Assembly (NCBI GenBank): GCA_964587655.1
Contig: CAZPMT010000114.1
Location: 1-18,295, forward strand
Direction of reading: 5' to 3'
Length of the DNA stretch: 18,295 bases
Origin: CAZPMT01 sp964587655
GTDB lineage: Bacteria > Hydrogenedentota > Hydrogenedentia > Hydrogenedentales > SLHB01
The translations under genes and the position numbers were made by a program. The notes below the pieces were generated by a model. It was not told where the DNA came from and did no database searches. It saw nothing but the letters and a program-made list of their open reading frames with translations. The first letter of the stretch is position 1. Every line of letters starts with the position of its first letter. This document shows, in pieces, positions 6,046 through 14,871 of this stretch.

Positions 6046-9000
6046 TCAGTTGAACTTCTCGGCGCGTTCGACGAGCGCGGCCAGATCCTTCTCATTCGGA
6101 TCCGCGGGCGTGCCGGGGTGAATCACGCGGGCCGGGCACTTCTCGGCCGCCTTCACGATATCCTTAAAGGGGCCGCCCTTCGGGTTGATAATTGTCGCCA
6201 ACTGATCATCGTTCCAACCGAAGATGCTCGAGTTGATCTCGATGCACTCTCCGCAAGCCGTGCAATCTTCGGCATCAATGGTCGCGGGCGTAAAATCGCC
6301 GCATCCGCAACCGCCACAATCCGCCGCTGGGGCTTCCATCTTCGTGCTCACCGGGATAACCTTCATGTCTTCTCCTTTCGTTGTTTCGTTTCCTGCCAGC
6401 TCCATCAGTCCGGCGGCGATGCGCGGGATGAGTTCCGCGCGCGCCGCCTCACGTGCGGCGCCGACAACCTTGTCCACGTCAATCTCTTCCTTATCCAACT
6501 GGGCCAGGGACTTGAGCAGCGCCCAGAAATCACGGCGCTCCTCGCAGGCCTTGACCAAAGGTTCCGCAACAATCATGCGTCCTAACGCGTGCGTCTTGTC
6601 GACCGTCCACACGAACGGATATTTCCCCTTTCGCTCTTCGGGTGTCATATCGAGGAAATCGGCGATGGGCGCCATGCTCTCGTTCCAGGTGTTGGCCGGG
6701 GCCTTCTTGAACTGCTTGCGGAAGCGGCCATCGGTCACCGCGAAATCCGCGAACGTGGTCGGGACGGTCATCTTGCAGGGCTTGTTCTCCGCGTCCACGT
6801 AGTTGAGCGTGTAGCTCGGCCACACCTTCTTCATCGACGGATTGCCTTCGAGATCGAGGCTATCGACCCACGTCTTGCCTTTGTCCGGGTTGAAGCGGTA
6901 CAGCGGGAACGCGCGGGATTCGACCGCGAGCTTCGCCTGCTGGCGGGCCACGTCGTCGCCGATGCCGTGTTCGGGCATGCACGGGGAATAGACGTTGAAG
7001 ATCGCCGGGCGCCGTGAGTTCAAACCTTGGACGTAGCCTTCGATGAGGTGAGTCGGGTTACTGATGCTGCCGTTGAGCACGTATGCCGTGCGGTGCGCCA
7101 TGGCGATCAGACACATCTCCTTGCGGATCTCTTCTTTGCCTTGGAACGCTTTACCGTACTCGGCCATGTCGGAGACCTGGCCGGTCCAACCCGACGTACA
7201 CGCCTGGCCGCCCGTGTTCGAGTACACCTGGGTATCCACGATGAAGATTCGCACCGGACGGCCCGACATCAGCACGCGCGACACGTTTTGGAATCCGATG
7301 TCATACATCGCGCCATCGCCGCCGACAGCTACCACCGGCGGGCACAACAGGAACTCCTCATCGGAAAAGTCCCGCCAGTTGAAGTACGTGAAGAACTCGT
7401 CGTGGACCTTGGGATCGTATTGGCCTTCGAGCTCGAGTTCGGCCATTCGGGTTGCCTTGAACCCTTCGCCCATCTTCACCATGTGGCCTTCGAACACGCC
7501 CATGGCTACCGACGAACTGTCCTGGAACAGGTGACTGGTCCACGGGAATGGATACGGGTTGTAAGGGAACGTCGAACCCCACACCGACGTGCAGCCCGTC
7601 GAGTTGATCATGCCCATGTTGCAGCGGCCCTTGCCAGTGACGCCGTTGGCATATGCCCACTTGAGGTAACGGAGTCTGGCCAGCGTTTTGCCGACACGCT
7701 CCATCCATTCGGTGTCGAGCGGGTTGCTGAGTTTCTGCGAATTGAGTGCTTCGGCGAGACTTCCCAAGGTCAGTTCTTTGCCCTGGAGCGATTCCATCGC
7801 CTTTTGCAGCGCCGGAGTGTCGCCCGTGTCCATGGACTCGATGAGCTTGATCCGGACCATGTGTTCAAGCTTGGCGATAAGGTCCGCGATCTTGGCCACG
7901 TGCTTCGCGACACGCGGCTGCATTAGGGCCTCGACGGTAGCCGTGAACAAGTGCATTGCGGTCTTCTCGCCGCAGCCGACACATGCGCCGTCGGCGCCGA
8001 TCATGCTCTGGTACGCGCGCTTGTCGAGCAGCAGCGTTTCGAGCGCGCCGATGCCCTTGTTCAGATCGTCGAACAACATGTAATCGGGCTTCGTTGTCGG
8101 GAGCTTCAACCAGAACTCCCAGGCGGTCCGCAGCTTCTGGACCGTTTCCGGCGTCTGAGTAACGGGCCGCAAGGCGAATTCGGGGCACACGCGCACGCAT
8201 TCCATGCACCCCTTGCAGGTGTAAGGGTTCACCGTAACCGAAAAGAGCGCGCCGCTGCCGGGGTTCCGCTTCTCCTTGACCTTGAAATACGGCTTCGTGA
8301 TGGCGAAGTTGAACGTGTCCAGTTCCGACTTGACCAACTCGAATTCCTGTTCGAGCTTCGACTTTTCCTCCGCGCCAAGCGCCTGATCGAAAGCGTTCAC
8401 GAGGTGGTCGAAGTAACGTTCGTTCTCGCGTCCCGCGGCGATGAGCTCGCGGAACTTCTCTTCGATCTTCGGCACGGCCTTGCGAAACTGCTTCATGTTG
8501 TTGCCGGCAGACTCGAGACGCCGGATCGCGGTCTCGAACATGTCCCCGAGCGTCGTCGCGAGACCCGGAAGCGCCGTGTCCGGACAGATCGTGTAGCAGG
8601 CGCCGCAGCCGGTGCATCGCTCGGCATCCCATTCCGGATGCTCGAAGCGAATCTGGGTCATGTCGCGGAATACGCCCGTGACCGCGGGCATGCAGCTCAG
8701 CGAGGCGAACGGATCGGCGAGGTTGTCGCCGCCCTTCCCCGTGAGGTAGAAGTTTCCGACCTGTTCCCAGAACCGATGGATATCCGTGTTGGCTTGAGCG
8801 CTGGCGGGCTGAATCCGCAGCGCGAGCGGCGCATCGGCCTCCTTGCTCACGGCAAGCGTTGAACCCGCGCACACGACCTTTTCTCTGATCTCCTTGGCTT
8901 CATCATACCCGCGCCGCACGACCCGCACGTTGTCCTCGACGATCCGCGCACCCTTCGCGCCGAACTTGTGCTGCAATTGATCCCTGATCGCCTTGAACAA

Positions 9001-10980
9001 CTCCTCCTCGCCCAGGTTCGCTTCCGCCATGACCGGCGAGGCCTTGTAGAACGCGCCCTGGAACGCGATGCCTTGCATACGATACTGCAATTCCGGGTCG
9101 CTGGCCTCTTCGCGCGCGATCTTGAACGCGTCCAGGTGCCACACCTTGATGTCGTTGTCGACGATGATCTGCTGAAACCGCGTCGGAATCCGGCGCCACA
9201 CGGCCTCGGGACTGCCAAGGTCGCTCTGGATGATAAACACGCCGCCATGCTTGAGTCCGGCCAGCGGATTAGAGTGTCCGAAAACGTTCGGATCCGGCGA
9301 GAGGACCACGTCGACGTAAAAGTATTCGCAGTTCATGCGGATCGGCTCCGGCGCCGCGGACAGATAGTACGTCGTCGGCTGGCCTTTCTTCTCGGAGCCG
9401 TATTTCGGGTTGGCCTTGATGTGGTAGTGCAGCAGTTCGAACAAGGTGACGGCAAGGTTCTTGCCGGTCGTGATCGCGCCCCAGCCGCCCACGGAGTGGA
9501 ATCGGACCGTGATGGCGCCCTTCGGCATCAGGTTCGGGTTCTCGCTCCCATGAAGGGACAGGTCCTTCACCTGCGGATAACCCTTGACGATCGTCTCCTG
9601 ATGGGCGGCCTGTTTCGGCGTGAAAGGATCGTCGCGGATAAAGTCGATGCCGAGATAGAAGAACTTCTTCTTCTTCCCGTCAGGCAGCATGTTCTCGATC
9701 GCGCCGATAATGCCTTCGGCCTGAAGATCGCGGCTGCCCAGTCCGAAACACGCGGAGTACAGCGGCGACACGTCTTTCTGCTTGTAGCTCTGGAGGTCCG
9801 GATAGGGCTTGGCGCTCTTGCCGGCCAGCCCGTTCTCGAGGGACTTGCTGATGGTCGCGCGGATCTCGCGGACTAGCGGCAGGTCCACGGCGAGCGGCTG
9901 GTCAGTCCGTTCGAGCACCACGATACCCTTGCGGCCCTTGATGAACTTGCTCACCAAGTCGGCCGGGAACGGCCGCCACATAATCATGTTCAGCACGCCC
10001 ACCTTGATGCCGCGGTTCTCGCGCAAATAGTCGGCCACAACTTCGGCGCTGCTTACCACGCTGCCCTGGCCGACGATGAGGTAATCGGCGTCCTCAATGC
10101 GATACGGCGCGACACGGCAATACCGGCGTCCCGTGAGTTCGCAAAACTCGTCGAAACACTGGTCCGCGATTTCCTGAATATGGTCGAAGAAGAATGGGCG
10201 CTGCGCCGCGACGCCTTGCATGTACGAATCCTGGTTCTGCACGGAACCGGACATCACGGGATTGTCTACGTCCCACAGTTCCGGAATGCGCCGGCGCTTC
10301 TCGCCGAACAGCATGCGCTGGGCTGGCGTCGGCGTGTCGATAATGTCACCCGGGCTGCCCAGGTATTCGGCGATAAGCTCGCGCTCGGGGACCATCAACG
10401 ACTCGATCAGGTGCGTCGTAAGGAACCCGTCCTGGCCGACTGCGCCGGGGTTGAGCGATAGCTCGGCGATCTTGTGGGAGATGATGTTGAGGTCGCACGT
10501 TTCTTGCGCGCTCTTGCCCATCACCTGGAACATGCCCGTGTCGTCGATGCAGTGGTAGTCGTCGTGACCGGCGTGCACGTTCAGCGAGTGTTTACTGATG
10601 GCGCGGCACCCGACGTTAAGTATATAAGTCAGTCGCTTCCCGACCGCCGCGTACAGCGATTCGTGCATGTACGCGATACCCTGGCCCGACGAGAAATTCG
10701 CCGCGCGCAGCCCGGACATGGCCATGCCGGCCGTGACCGCCGCGGCCGCGTGTTCGCCTTCCGGCTCGATGAAAATCAGCGGCTGGCCGGAAACGTTGAT
10801 GTGACCCAATGCGGTTTCCTGAGCCCAGTACTCGCCCATCTGCGTCGACGGCGTAATCGGATATGCCCCTGCCGCGTCGGTCGATTCCCGTTCACACATG
10901 ATGACGGCCGTGTTGCCGTCCATCGCATCACGCGAGCCCGGATACTTGAACTTCTTGTCCTCTTTACTCATGGCATTCAC
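6046..10980 (-). CDS. nifJ: Giant pyruvate:ferredoxin oxidoreductase fused to a C-terminal ferredoxin
   Basis: A 1644-residue enzyme that oxidatively decarboxylates pyruvate (or another 2-oxoacid) with CoA and TPP, passing electrons through Fe-S clusters to ferredoxin. Domain order: N-terminal 2-oxoacid domain with AYPITPSTQMGEYW; transketolase-C-like domain; gamma domain (FHSVGGWGAITTGKNLA); two-cluster domain with C789/792/795/799 and C922/925/928/932; TPP domain with GACVGCGE (C1000, C1003), STGCTSVWG (C1130), GGDGA (D1222), SNTGG (N1255) and YSPC (C1334); and a ferredoxin module with C1573/1576/1579 and C1615-P. All expected cluster ligands are present. Usual length is about 1170-1230. 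The excess comes from a helical insert between the two cysteine motifs, a ~100-residue insert between C1003 and C1130, and the ferredoxin tail. The start is GTG 10980 (GGAG four bases upstream) or ATG 10971. It is probably monocistronic, with its own promoter and terminator. Confidence 0.93.
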   Translation of the reverse strand: MNAMSKEDKKFKYPGSRDAMDGNTAVIMCERESTDAAGAYPITPSTQMGEYWAQETALGHINVSGQPLIFIEPEGEHAAAAVTAGMAMSGLRAANFSSGQGIAYMHESLYAAVGKRLTYILNVGCRAISKHSLNVHAGHDDYHCIDDTGMFQVMGKSAQETCDLNIISHKIAELSLNPGAVGQDGFLTTHLIESLMVPERELIAEYLGSPGDIIDTPTPAQRMLFGEKRRRIPELWDVDNPVMSGSVQNQDSYMQGVAAQRPFFFDHIQEIADQCFDEFCELTGRRYCRVAPYRIEDADYLIVGQGSVVSSAEVVADYLRENRGIKVGVLNMIMWRPFPADLVSKFIKGRKGIVVLERTDQPLAVDLPLVREIRATISKSLENGLAGKSAKPYPDLQSYKQKDVSPLYSACFGLGSRDLQAEGIIGAIENMLPDGKKKKFFYLGIDFIRDDPFTPKQAAHQETIVKGYPQVKDLSLHGSENPNLMPKGAITVRFHSVGGWGAITTGKNLAVTLFELLHYHIKANPKYGSEKKGQPTTYYLSAAPEPIRMNCEYFYVDVVLSPDPNVFGHSNPLAGLKHGGVFIIQSDLGSPEAVWRRIPTRFQQIIVDNDIKVWHLDAFKIAREEASDPELQYRMQGIAFQGAFYKASPVMAEANLGEEELFKAIRDQLQHKFGAKGARIVEDNVRVVRRGYDEAKEIREKVVCAGSTLAVSKEADAPLALRIQPASAQANTDIHRFWEQVGNFYLTGKGGDNLADPFASLSCMPAVTGVFRDMTQIRFEHPEWDAERCTGCGACYTICPDTALPGLATTLGDMFETAIRRLESAGNNMKQFRKAVPKIEEKFRELIAAGRENERYFDHLVNAFDQALGAEEKSKLEQEFELVKSELDTFNFAITKPYFKVKEKRNPGSGALFSVTVNPYTCKGCMECVRVCPEFALRPVTQTPETVQKLRTAWEFWLKLPTTKPDYMLFDDLNKGIGALETLLLDKRAYQSMIGADGACVGCGEKTAMHLFTATVEALMQPRVAKHVAKIADLIAKLEHMVRIKLIESMDTGDTPALQKAMESLQGKELTLGSLAEALNSQKLSNPLDTEWMERVGKTLARLRYLKWAYANGVTGKGRCNMGMINSTGCTSVWGSTFPYNPYPFPWTSHLFQDSSSVAMGVFEGHMVKMGEGFKATRMAELELEGQYDPKVHDEFFTYFNWRDFSDEEFLLCPPVVAVGGDGAMYDIGFQNVSRVLMSGRPVRIFIVDTQVYSNTGGQACTSGWTGQVSDMAEYGKAFQGKEEIRKEMCLIAMAHRTAYVLNGSISNPTHLIEGYVQGLNSRRPAIFNVYSPCMPEHGIGDDVARQQAKLAVESRAFPLYRFNPDKGKTWVDSLDLEGNPSMKKVWPSYTLNYVDAENKPCKMTVPTTFADFAVTDGRFRKQFKKAPANTWNESMAPIADFLDMTPEERKGKYPFVWTVDKTHALGRMIVAEPLVKACEERRDFWALLKSLAQLDKEEIDVDKVVGAAREAARAELIPRIAAGLMELAGNETTKGEDMKVIPVSTKMEAPAADCGGCGCGDFTPATIDAEDCTACGECIEINSSIFGWNDDQLATIINPKGGPFKDIVKAAEKCPARVIHPGTPADPNEKDLAALVERAEKFN
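6364..6378 (-). promoter_or_regulatory. Internal ribosome-binding site and ATG before the PFOR ferredoxin module
   Basis: Inside the PFOR frame the minus strand reads AAAGGAGAAGACATG. This is a strong Shine-Dalgarno (AAAGGAG) five to six bases before an in-frame ATG at 6366 (residue 1539). Translation from it would yield a 106-residue free ferredoxin (6366-6046). The codons spanning it (TKGED) look like a former intergenic leader read through in frame. Actual use as a start is inferred. Confidence 0.5.
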
Positions 10981-11040
10981 TTAACTCCATTGTCCGGCAA
11001 ACGGCCTCGATGCCCTTGCCTATATTGATCCCGAGACCTC

Positions 11041-11095
11041 GCACGCTCGACGAACGCCTGCACTGTCTCAGTGGTTTCCCTTCTTCCGAGCGTGC
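11041..11095 (-). promoter_or_regulatory. Nested stem structure in the PFOR leader
   Basis: A perfect 9-bp inverted repeat, GCACGCTCG (11041-11049) with CGAGCGTGC (11087-11095), encloses a second hairpin, CACTG-TCT-CAGTG (11061-11073). It sits in the 5' untranslated region between the predicted PFOR promoter and start codon, so the mRNA leader should be folded. It matches no riboswitch class I recognise. Confidence 0.45.
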
Positions 11096-11190
11096 CAGGA
11101 ACACCTTCTCCCGGCGCACACCTCCAGGATAAGGGGCCTTTGCCGCAGGAAATGAGACTACTTATGCTACGAGGCGACTGTCTCGGAAAG

Positions 11191-11218
11191 TTTATACTTT
11201 TCCCCAAGGAAACTGCAA
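11191..11218 (-). promoter_or_regulatory. Candidate PFOR promoter
   Basis: The minus strand has TTGCAG (11213-11218), a 16-bp spacer and TATAAA (11191-11196). The spacer carries the inverted repeat TTTCC-TTGG-GGAAA, which could be an operator between the two promoter boxes. The implied leader is about 200 nt. No obvious Fnr or Rex consensus was recognised. Confidence 0.5.
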
Positions 11219-11258
11219 GTTTTGCGGTTAGGCGAATCTTACGCGCAATCTTCGTTCC

Positions 11259-14200
11259 TCAACCGCCGGCCGTGGAAAGATCCTTTGGTATCAGGGCTAT
11301 CGAGGTTTGCAGGGGATATGCGCAGGTGCAGCCGGAACTGGATTCCGGAATGAGGACGAGTCCGCCGGCGGGGATGATGTTGAGCCAGCAGCCGGGCCGC
11401 GAGACGAGCGTCAGCGGGATGCCTTCGGTGGACGCGGTCTCGGTCGGATACATGCGCGGATTGCTGCCGCGGCCGTAGAGGTAGTGGGCCGAGCCGGTCA
11501 GCCCGCCGCACCCTCCGCCACCTCGATAGGCAATGTAATCTCTCTTCTCGCCCGTCTGAAGGTCGTATGCGTACGGCCGCTGATAGATCGTGCCGTTCAT
11601 GATCACGGGGTGCTGCCACTGTTCTCCGTGGCTGCCGTCGATTGCCGCGAAGTCCTTGCCGCCGGGGTTCAGCGCGCGGAAACCCGTGTTCCATTTGTCC
11701 TGCCCCGTGTCCATATCGAAGGCGAACAGACCGTACCACACCTGGTCGCCCTTGTTGAACGATCCCGAAACGAGAAACGTGTTGCCGGCCCCGTTCAGGT
11801 ACATGATGTGTTGAAACGGGGGAGCGACGGGCCGTTCCCAGACCTTTTTCCCGGACTTCAGATCGAGCGCGACGAGGAACGCGCCGCTCGCGCAGAAATC
11901 ATCGATCCGCATCCGCCCATCGGCATTCGACAATGCCTTTTCGTTGCGGCTCTCGACGCAATAGACCCGCCCGCTTGCCGCTGCGATCGCGTTGTTCATG
12001 ATCGTGCCGCCGCGATACGTCCACAGCTTCGATCCCTTGTGCCGGTTCAGCGCAAAGAGGTACTGGCTGACGATGACCGGTCTGAAGTCGCCTTCGATCA
12101 CGTCGACCATGTTCTTGCTGAGTTCCGAGAACGACGCATCGGCTTTCTGGCCCGTGCCGATGAGCACGTTGTCCACGCAATCCAGGTAACCCCAATCATG
12201 CCGGTCCTTGTCGAGCTGCGGGGCCTTGAGCGTCAGCTTGCGTTCGCCCGTGGCGACGTCCACGCCCCAACACTGGCCCTCGACCCCGACATACAAAAGG
12301 TCGTCCGTAACCAGCATGTGCCCGCCGCTCTTAAGGGAAGCGACGCGCCGCGAATCAGGGACCTCGAGTTCCCACAACGGCGTGCCGTTGTACGCATCCA
12401 CAGTTTTCACGAGGTTATCGCCGGGGATGAACACGCGGCCATCCTTGAACAGCGAAGACATGGGCCGATGATGCCGGTCGATGATGTCGCGGGGTCCGGG
12501 ATCCCCAAACCATTGGATGGCCATAGGCCCGCGGAGCGGGTCCATGCTGCAAGCCGTGTGGCTCGCATTGGCGTAGAGCTGCGTCCACTCTCCGCTGTCC
12601 GGGATCGGCCCGCGCCGGATCGTGGCCCACGCGCCGCGCTTTGTATCGACGGTTCCGTCCGCAATCCCACCGTCCTTTAGCCAACCTTCGAGCGCCGCCG
12701 GCTCCAAGCGGACACACCGTTCGGCGGCTGCGGGAGGCTGCCCGATATAGGCGGCGCCTCCGCACGGACGCAGTACGCGCAGCACCTCTTTGGCCGGGAT
12801 CGAAAGCGTACCGGAGATCAAGGCTTCTTCAGAGACGACCAAGTTCGCCATGCAGCTTGTATAGGGAAGGACGTCCTTCTCCCAGTGGTGGATCGCAATG
12901 CGGACGCCGTAGAGACCCGCCGCGTCGAGCGCCGCACGGGCCGACGCAACCTTTGACGCATCGCGCTCGATGCCGATGATGTTGAGTTCGGAACGTTGAG
13001 CCAGCTCATAGGCCAAACGTCCCTCGCCGCAACCCAGCACAAGGCAGTAGCCCTTCTTGATGCGGGTCTGTTTGAGGATGGCCTCCGCGGCGGCCGCGTA
13101 GACAGGCGTAAGTGCGTCCTCGGGATACGGATTGGCGGCGGCTTCCGCCTTCACGACGCGCTCCGGCTCCGGTGCGCCCACGATCTTCGTGGAAGCGGCG
13201 TCCTCGCCGCTTTCCAAACGCGACGGGGACGTCGCGCCCACGATCTTCGTGGAAGCGGCGTCCTCGCCGCTTTCCAAACGCGACGGGGACGTCGCGCCCA
13301 CGATCTTCGCGGAAGCGGCGTCCTCGCCGCTTTCCAAACGCGACGGGGACGTCGCGCCCACAAAGCAGCAAATGGCCCCCTCGCTCGTGCTGGCGAGCAG
13401 TTTGCCGTTAGCCACGCTCAGCCCGTATACACTCCCCGGCGCTTCGCCGCGCCACAGTTCCGCGCCGTCGCTCGCGCGAAACGCCGCAACGACGTTCTCG
13501 CCGCCGGTAAACAACACGTCGCCCGCGAGGACCATGGCATATGGATTCGGCGCGGCCTTTTTCCAGAGGTAGCAGGCATCCATCTGCTTCGTGAGTTCGG
13601 CGATGGAGTCCTCGAACTTCTTGATCTCCCCAGTGAGGCGTTTGACCTCATCCACGTTCTTGCCGAAGGCCGCCTCGCGTTGTTTCTTTAGATCATCGAG
13701 CGGCTTGAAGAACTTGTTTCGCTCGCGCGAGATCGCGACGTACCGCGTCCGATCCAGCGCCGACAGTTCTTCTTTGGATTGCAGGTACGCCATGCCGCCG
13801 CTAACAACCATGCGGACTCCTGGAAACGACGCGACGCTCTCACGCGAAGCGGTGTCGGCGTACTCGAGTTCATTCCCCTTCTGCCGGCCCGGCCCGCTGA
13901 CGACGGCGTCGTCCACAAGCACGGCATAGGCGCCGCCCGGCCCCCCGAGCGGCCCCAGGCTCTTGGCCGTCTGGCGGTCAAACATCGCGGGCGCCGTGCG
14001 CCCGGTCGGAACATACAGCCGGGTCGGAGAAGCAAGGAGATAGCCCTGCGGCGACACGTCGGCGCTCTTCTCAGAGAGAAGGACCGTGCCGTTGGCCGCA
14101 TCCAGCGCGCAGCAATAAACGTCGTCCGGAGGAAACAATCCGGCGAAAAAGTAGGCGGCTCCATTGTCCACGACCACGCCGGAACGCGCCGGCACGGAAG

Positions 14201-14738
14201 AAATGATGCGGCCATTGCCGGGAAAGCGGCGATCCTCGGGGCTCGCACGATGCTTCCATATCAACGCGCCGTCGGACGCCCGCAGACAGTACACGCAGCC
14301 GTCATCCGAACCGAAATACACATAACCATTGGATACCGTCGGCGCGAGACGCACCGGACCTTCCGCGAAGAAGGACCAGCGCTTGTCTCCCGTACTCGCG
14401 TCGAGACAATACACCTGGTCATCCGCCGACGAGCCGAAGTAAACACTATCCCCCACGCTTACGGCATGAAACGCGCGATCATACGTCACAACCGGGCTCA
14501 GTTCCCGAATCTCATGCCAGAAATCCTGCTTCGCCGGCGCGGGCCACGCCGGACGCGGCGCATGACGCGGCACATGTACCCACTTCCGGTGCAACGGCAA
14601 CTCCAGCTTCTCACCGGTCACGCCACTCCGGGCGCTATCCTTGAGATACGTCGGCCAATCCTCGGCCCAAGCCGTTGCGCATATCACACACCCCAGAAAA
14701 CAAAACCACGCCAAGGTTGCAAAACGGATACGTTCCAT
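11259..14738 (-). CDS. Exported PQQ-type beta-propeller protein with embedded SAM methyltransferase domain
   Basis: A 1159-residue protein. The start is ATG 14738, with GGAGG four bases upstream; an in-frame start at 14804 lacks such a site. Residues 1-25 are a signal peptide (basic MERIR, hydrophobic core, ATAWA cleavage). The mature N-terminus begins WPTYLKDSARSG, as in quinoprotein-like propellers. Propeller blades (VYFGSSADDQVYCLDASTG, VYFGSDDGCVYCLRASDG) run to about residue 455, interrupted by a charged coiled-coil at about 340-393. Residues 461-522 hold three 20-residue tandem repeats. Residues 560-710 form a class I methyltransferase domain (LVLGCGEGRLAYELA, C570; acidic IIGIERD). The second propeller follows (LFALNRHKGSKLWTYRGG, LVALDLKSGKKVWERP) and ends in the cysteine-rich RPGCWLNIIPAGG and SSGCTCAYP. 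Substrate and cofactor use are unknown; the catalytic residues of PQQ alcohol dehydrogenases were not recognised. Confidence 0.85.
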   Translation of the reverse strand: MERIRFATLAWFCFLGCVICATAWAEDWPTYLKDSARSGVTGEKLELPLHRKWVHVPRHAPRPAWPAPAKQDFWHEIRELSPVVTYDRAFHAVSVGDSVYFGSSADDQVYCLDASTGDKRWSFFAEGPVRLAPTVSNGYVYFGSDDGCVYCLRASDGALIWKHRASPEDRRFPGNGRIISSVPARSGVVVDNGAAYFFAGLFPPDDVYCCALDAANGTVLLSEKSADVSPQGYLLASPTRLYVPTGRTAPAMFDRQTAKSLGPLGGPGGAYAVLVDDAVVSGPGRQKGNELEYADTASRESVASFPGVRMVVSGGMAYLQSKEELSALDRTRYVAISRERNKFFKPLDDLKKQREAAFGKNVDEVKRLTGEIKKFEDSIAELTKQMDACYLWKKAAPNPYAMVLAGDVLFTGGENVVAAFRASDGAELWRGEAPGSVYGLSVANGKLLASTSEGAICCFVGATSPSRLESGEDAASAKIVGATSPSRLESGEDAASTKIVGATSPSRLESGEDAASTKIVGAPEPERVVKAEAAANPYPEDALTPVYAAAAEAILKQTRIKKGYCLVLGCGEGRLAYELAQRSELNIIGIERDASKVASARAALDAAGLYGVRIAIHHWEKDVLPYTSCMANLVVSEEALISGTLSIPAKEVLRVLRPCGGAAYIGQPPAAAERCVRLEPAALEGWLKDGGIADGTVDTKRGAWATIRRGPIPDSGEWTQLYANASHTACSMDPLRGPMAIQWFGDPGPRDIIDRHHRPMSSLFKDGRVFIPGDNLVKTVDAYNGTPLWELEVPDSRRVASLKSGGHMLVTDDLLYVGVEGQCWGVDVATGERKLTLKAPQLDKDRHDWGYLDCVDNVLIGTGQKADASFSELSKNMVDVIEGDFRPVIVSQYLFALNRHKGSKLWTYRGGTIMNNAIAAASGRVYCVESRNEKALSNADGRMRIDDFCASGAFLVALDLKSGKKVWERPVAPPFQHIMYLNGAGNTFLVSGSFNKGDQVWYGLFAFDMDTGQDKWNTGFRALNPGGKDFAAIDGSHGEQWQHPVIMNGTIYQRPYAYDLQTGEKRDYIAYRGGGGCGGLTGSAHYLYGRGSNPRMYPTETASTEGIPLTLVSRPGCWLNIIPAGGLVLIPESSSGCTCAYPLQTSIALIPKDLSTAGG
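13174..13360. repeat. Three tandem 60-bp repeats with an internal palindrome, in frame inside the propeller gene
   Basis: Units lie at 13174-13233, 13234-13293 and 13294-13353, followed by a 7-bp partial unit. Units 1 and 2 are identical and unit 3 differs by one base (Ala for Thr). Each contains GGAAGCGGCG-TCCT-CGCCGCTTTCC, a 10-bp stem with one bulge. At 60 bp each unit adds exactly 20 codons (GATSPSRLESGEDAASTKIV), keeping the host gene open. Other frames are also stop-free through the array. They form the linker between the first propeller and the methyltransferase domain. Confidence 0.93.
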
Positions 14739-14871
14739 CACTCCTCCACAAATGCATGACCGCACTCTCTCCCAACCATCCCTGCACGCGAGCAAGTCTC
14801 GCACGGAAGGCAGCCGATAGGCAAATCAAAGGACTTGAAGCGTGTCCGGAAAGCACCTCTCGCGGCGTCTT

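Noticed and set aside
6589..9876. Several plus-strand frames of 140-300 codons opposite PFOR
   Set aside because: All are antisense shadows of a gene whose motifs are certain, and they lack ribosome sites and recognisable domains.
11307..12680. Long plus-strand open frame (457 codons) opposite the propeller gene
   Set aside because: It is the antisense of a well-supported coding gene in GC-rich DNA, and its product (Arg/Asp/Val/His-rich) resembles no family.
13174..13360. Possible CRISPR array
   Set aside because: The repeats are directly adjacent with no unique spacers, and they are in frame in a protein gene.
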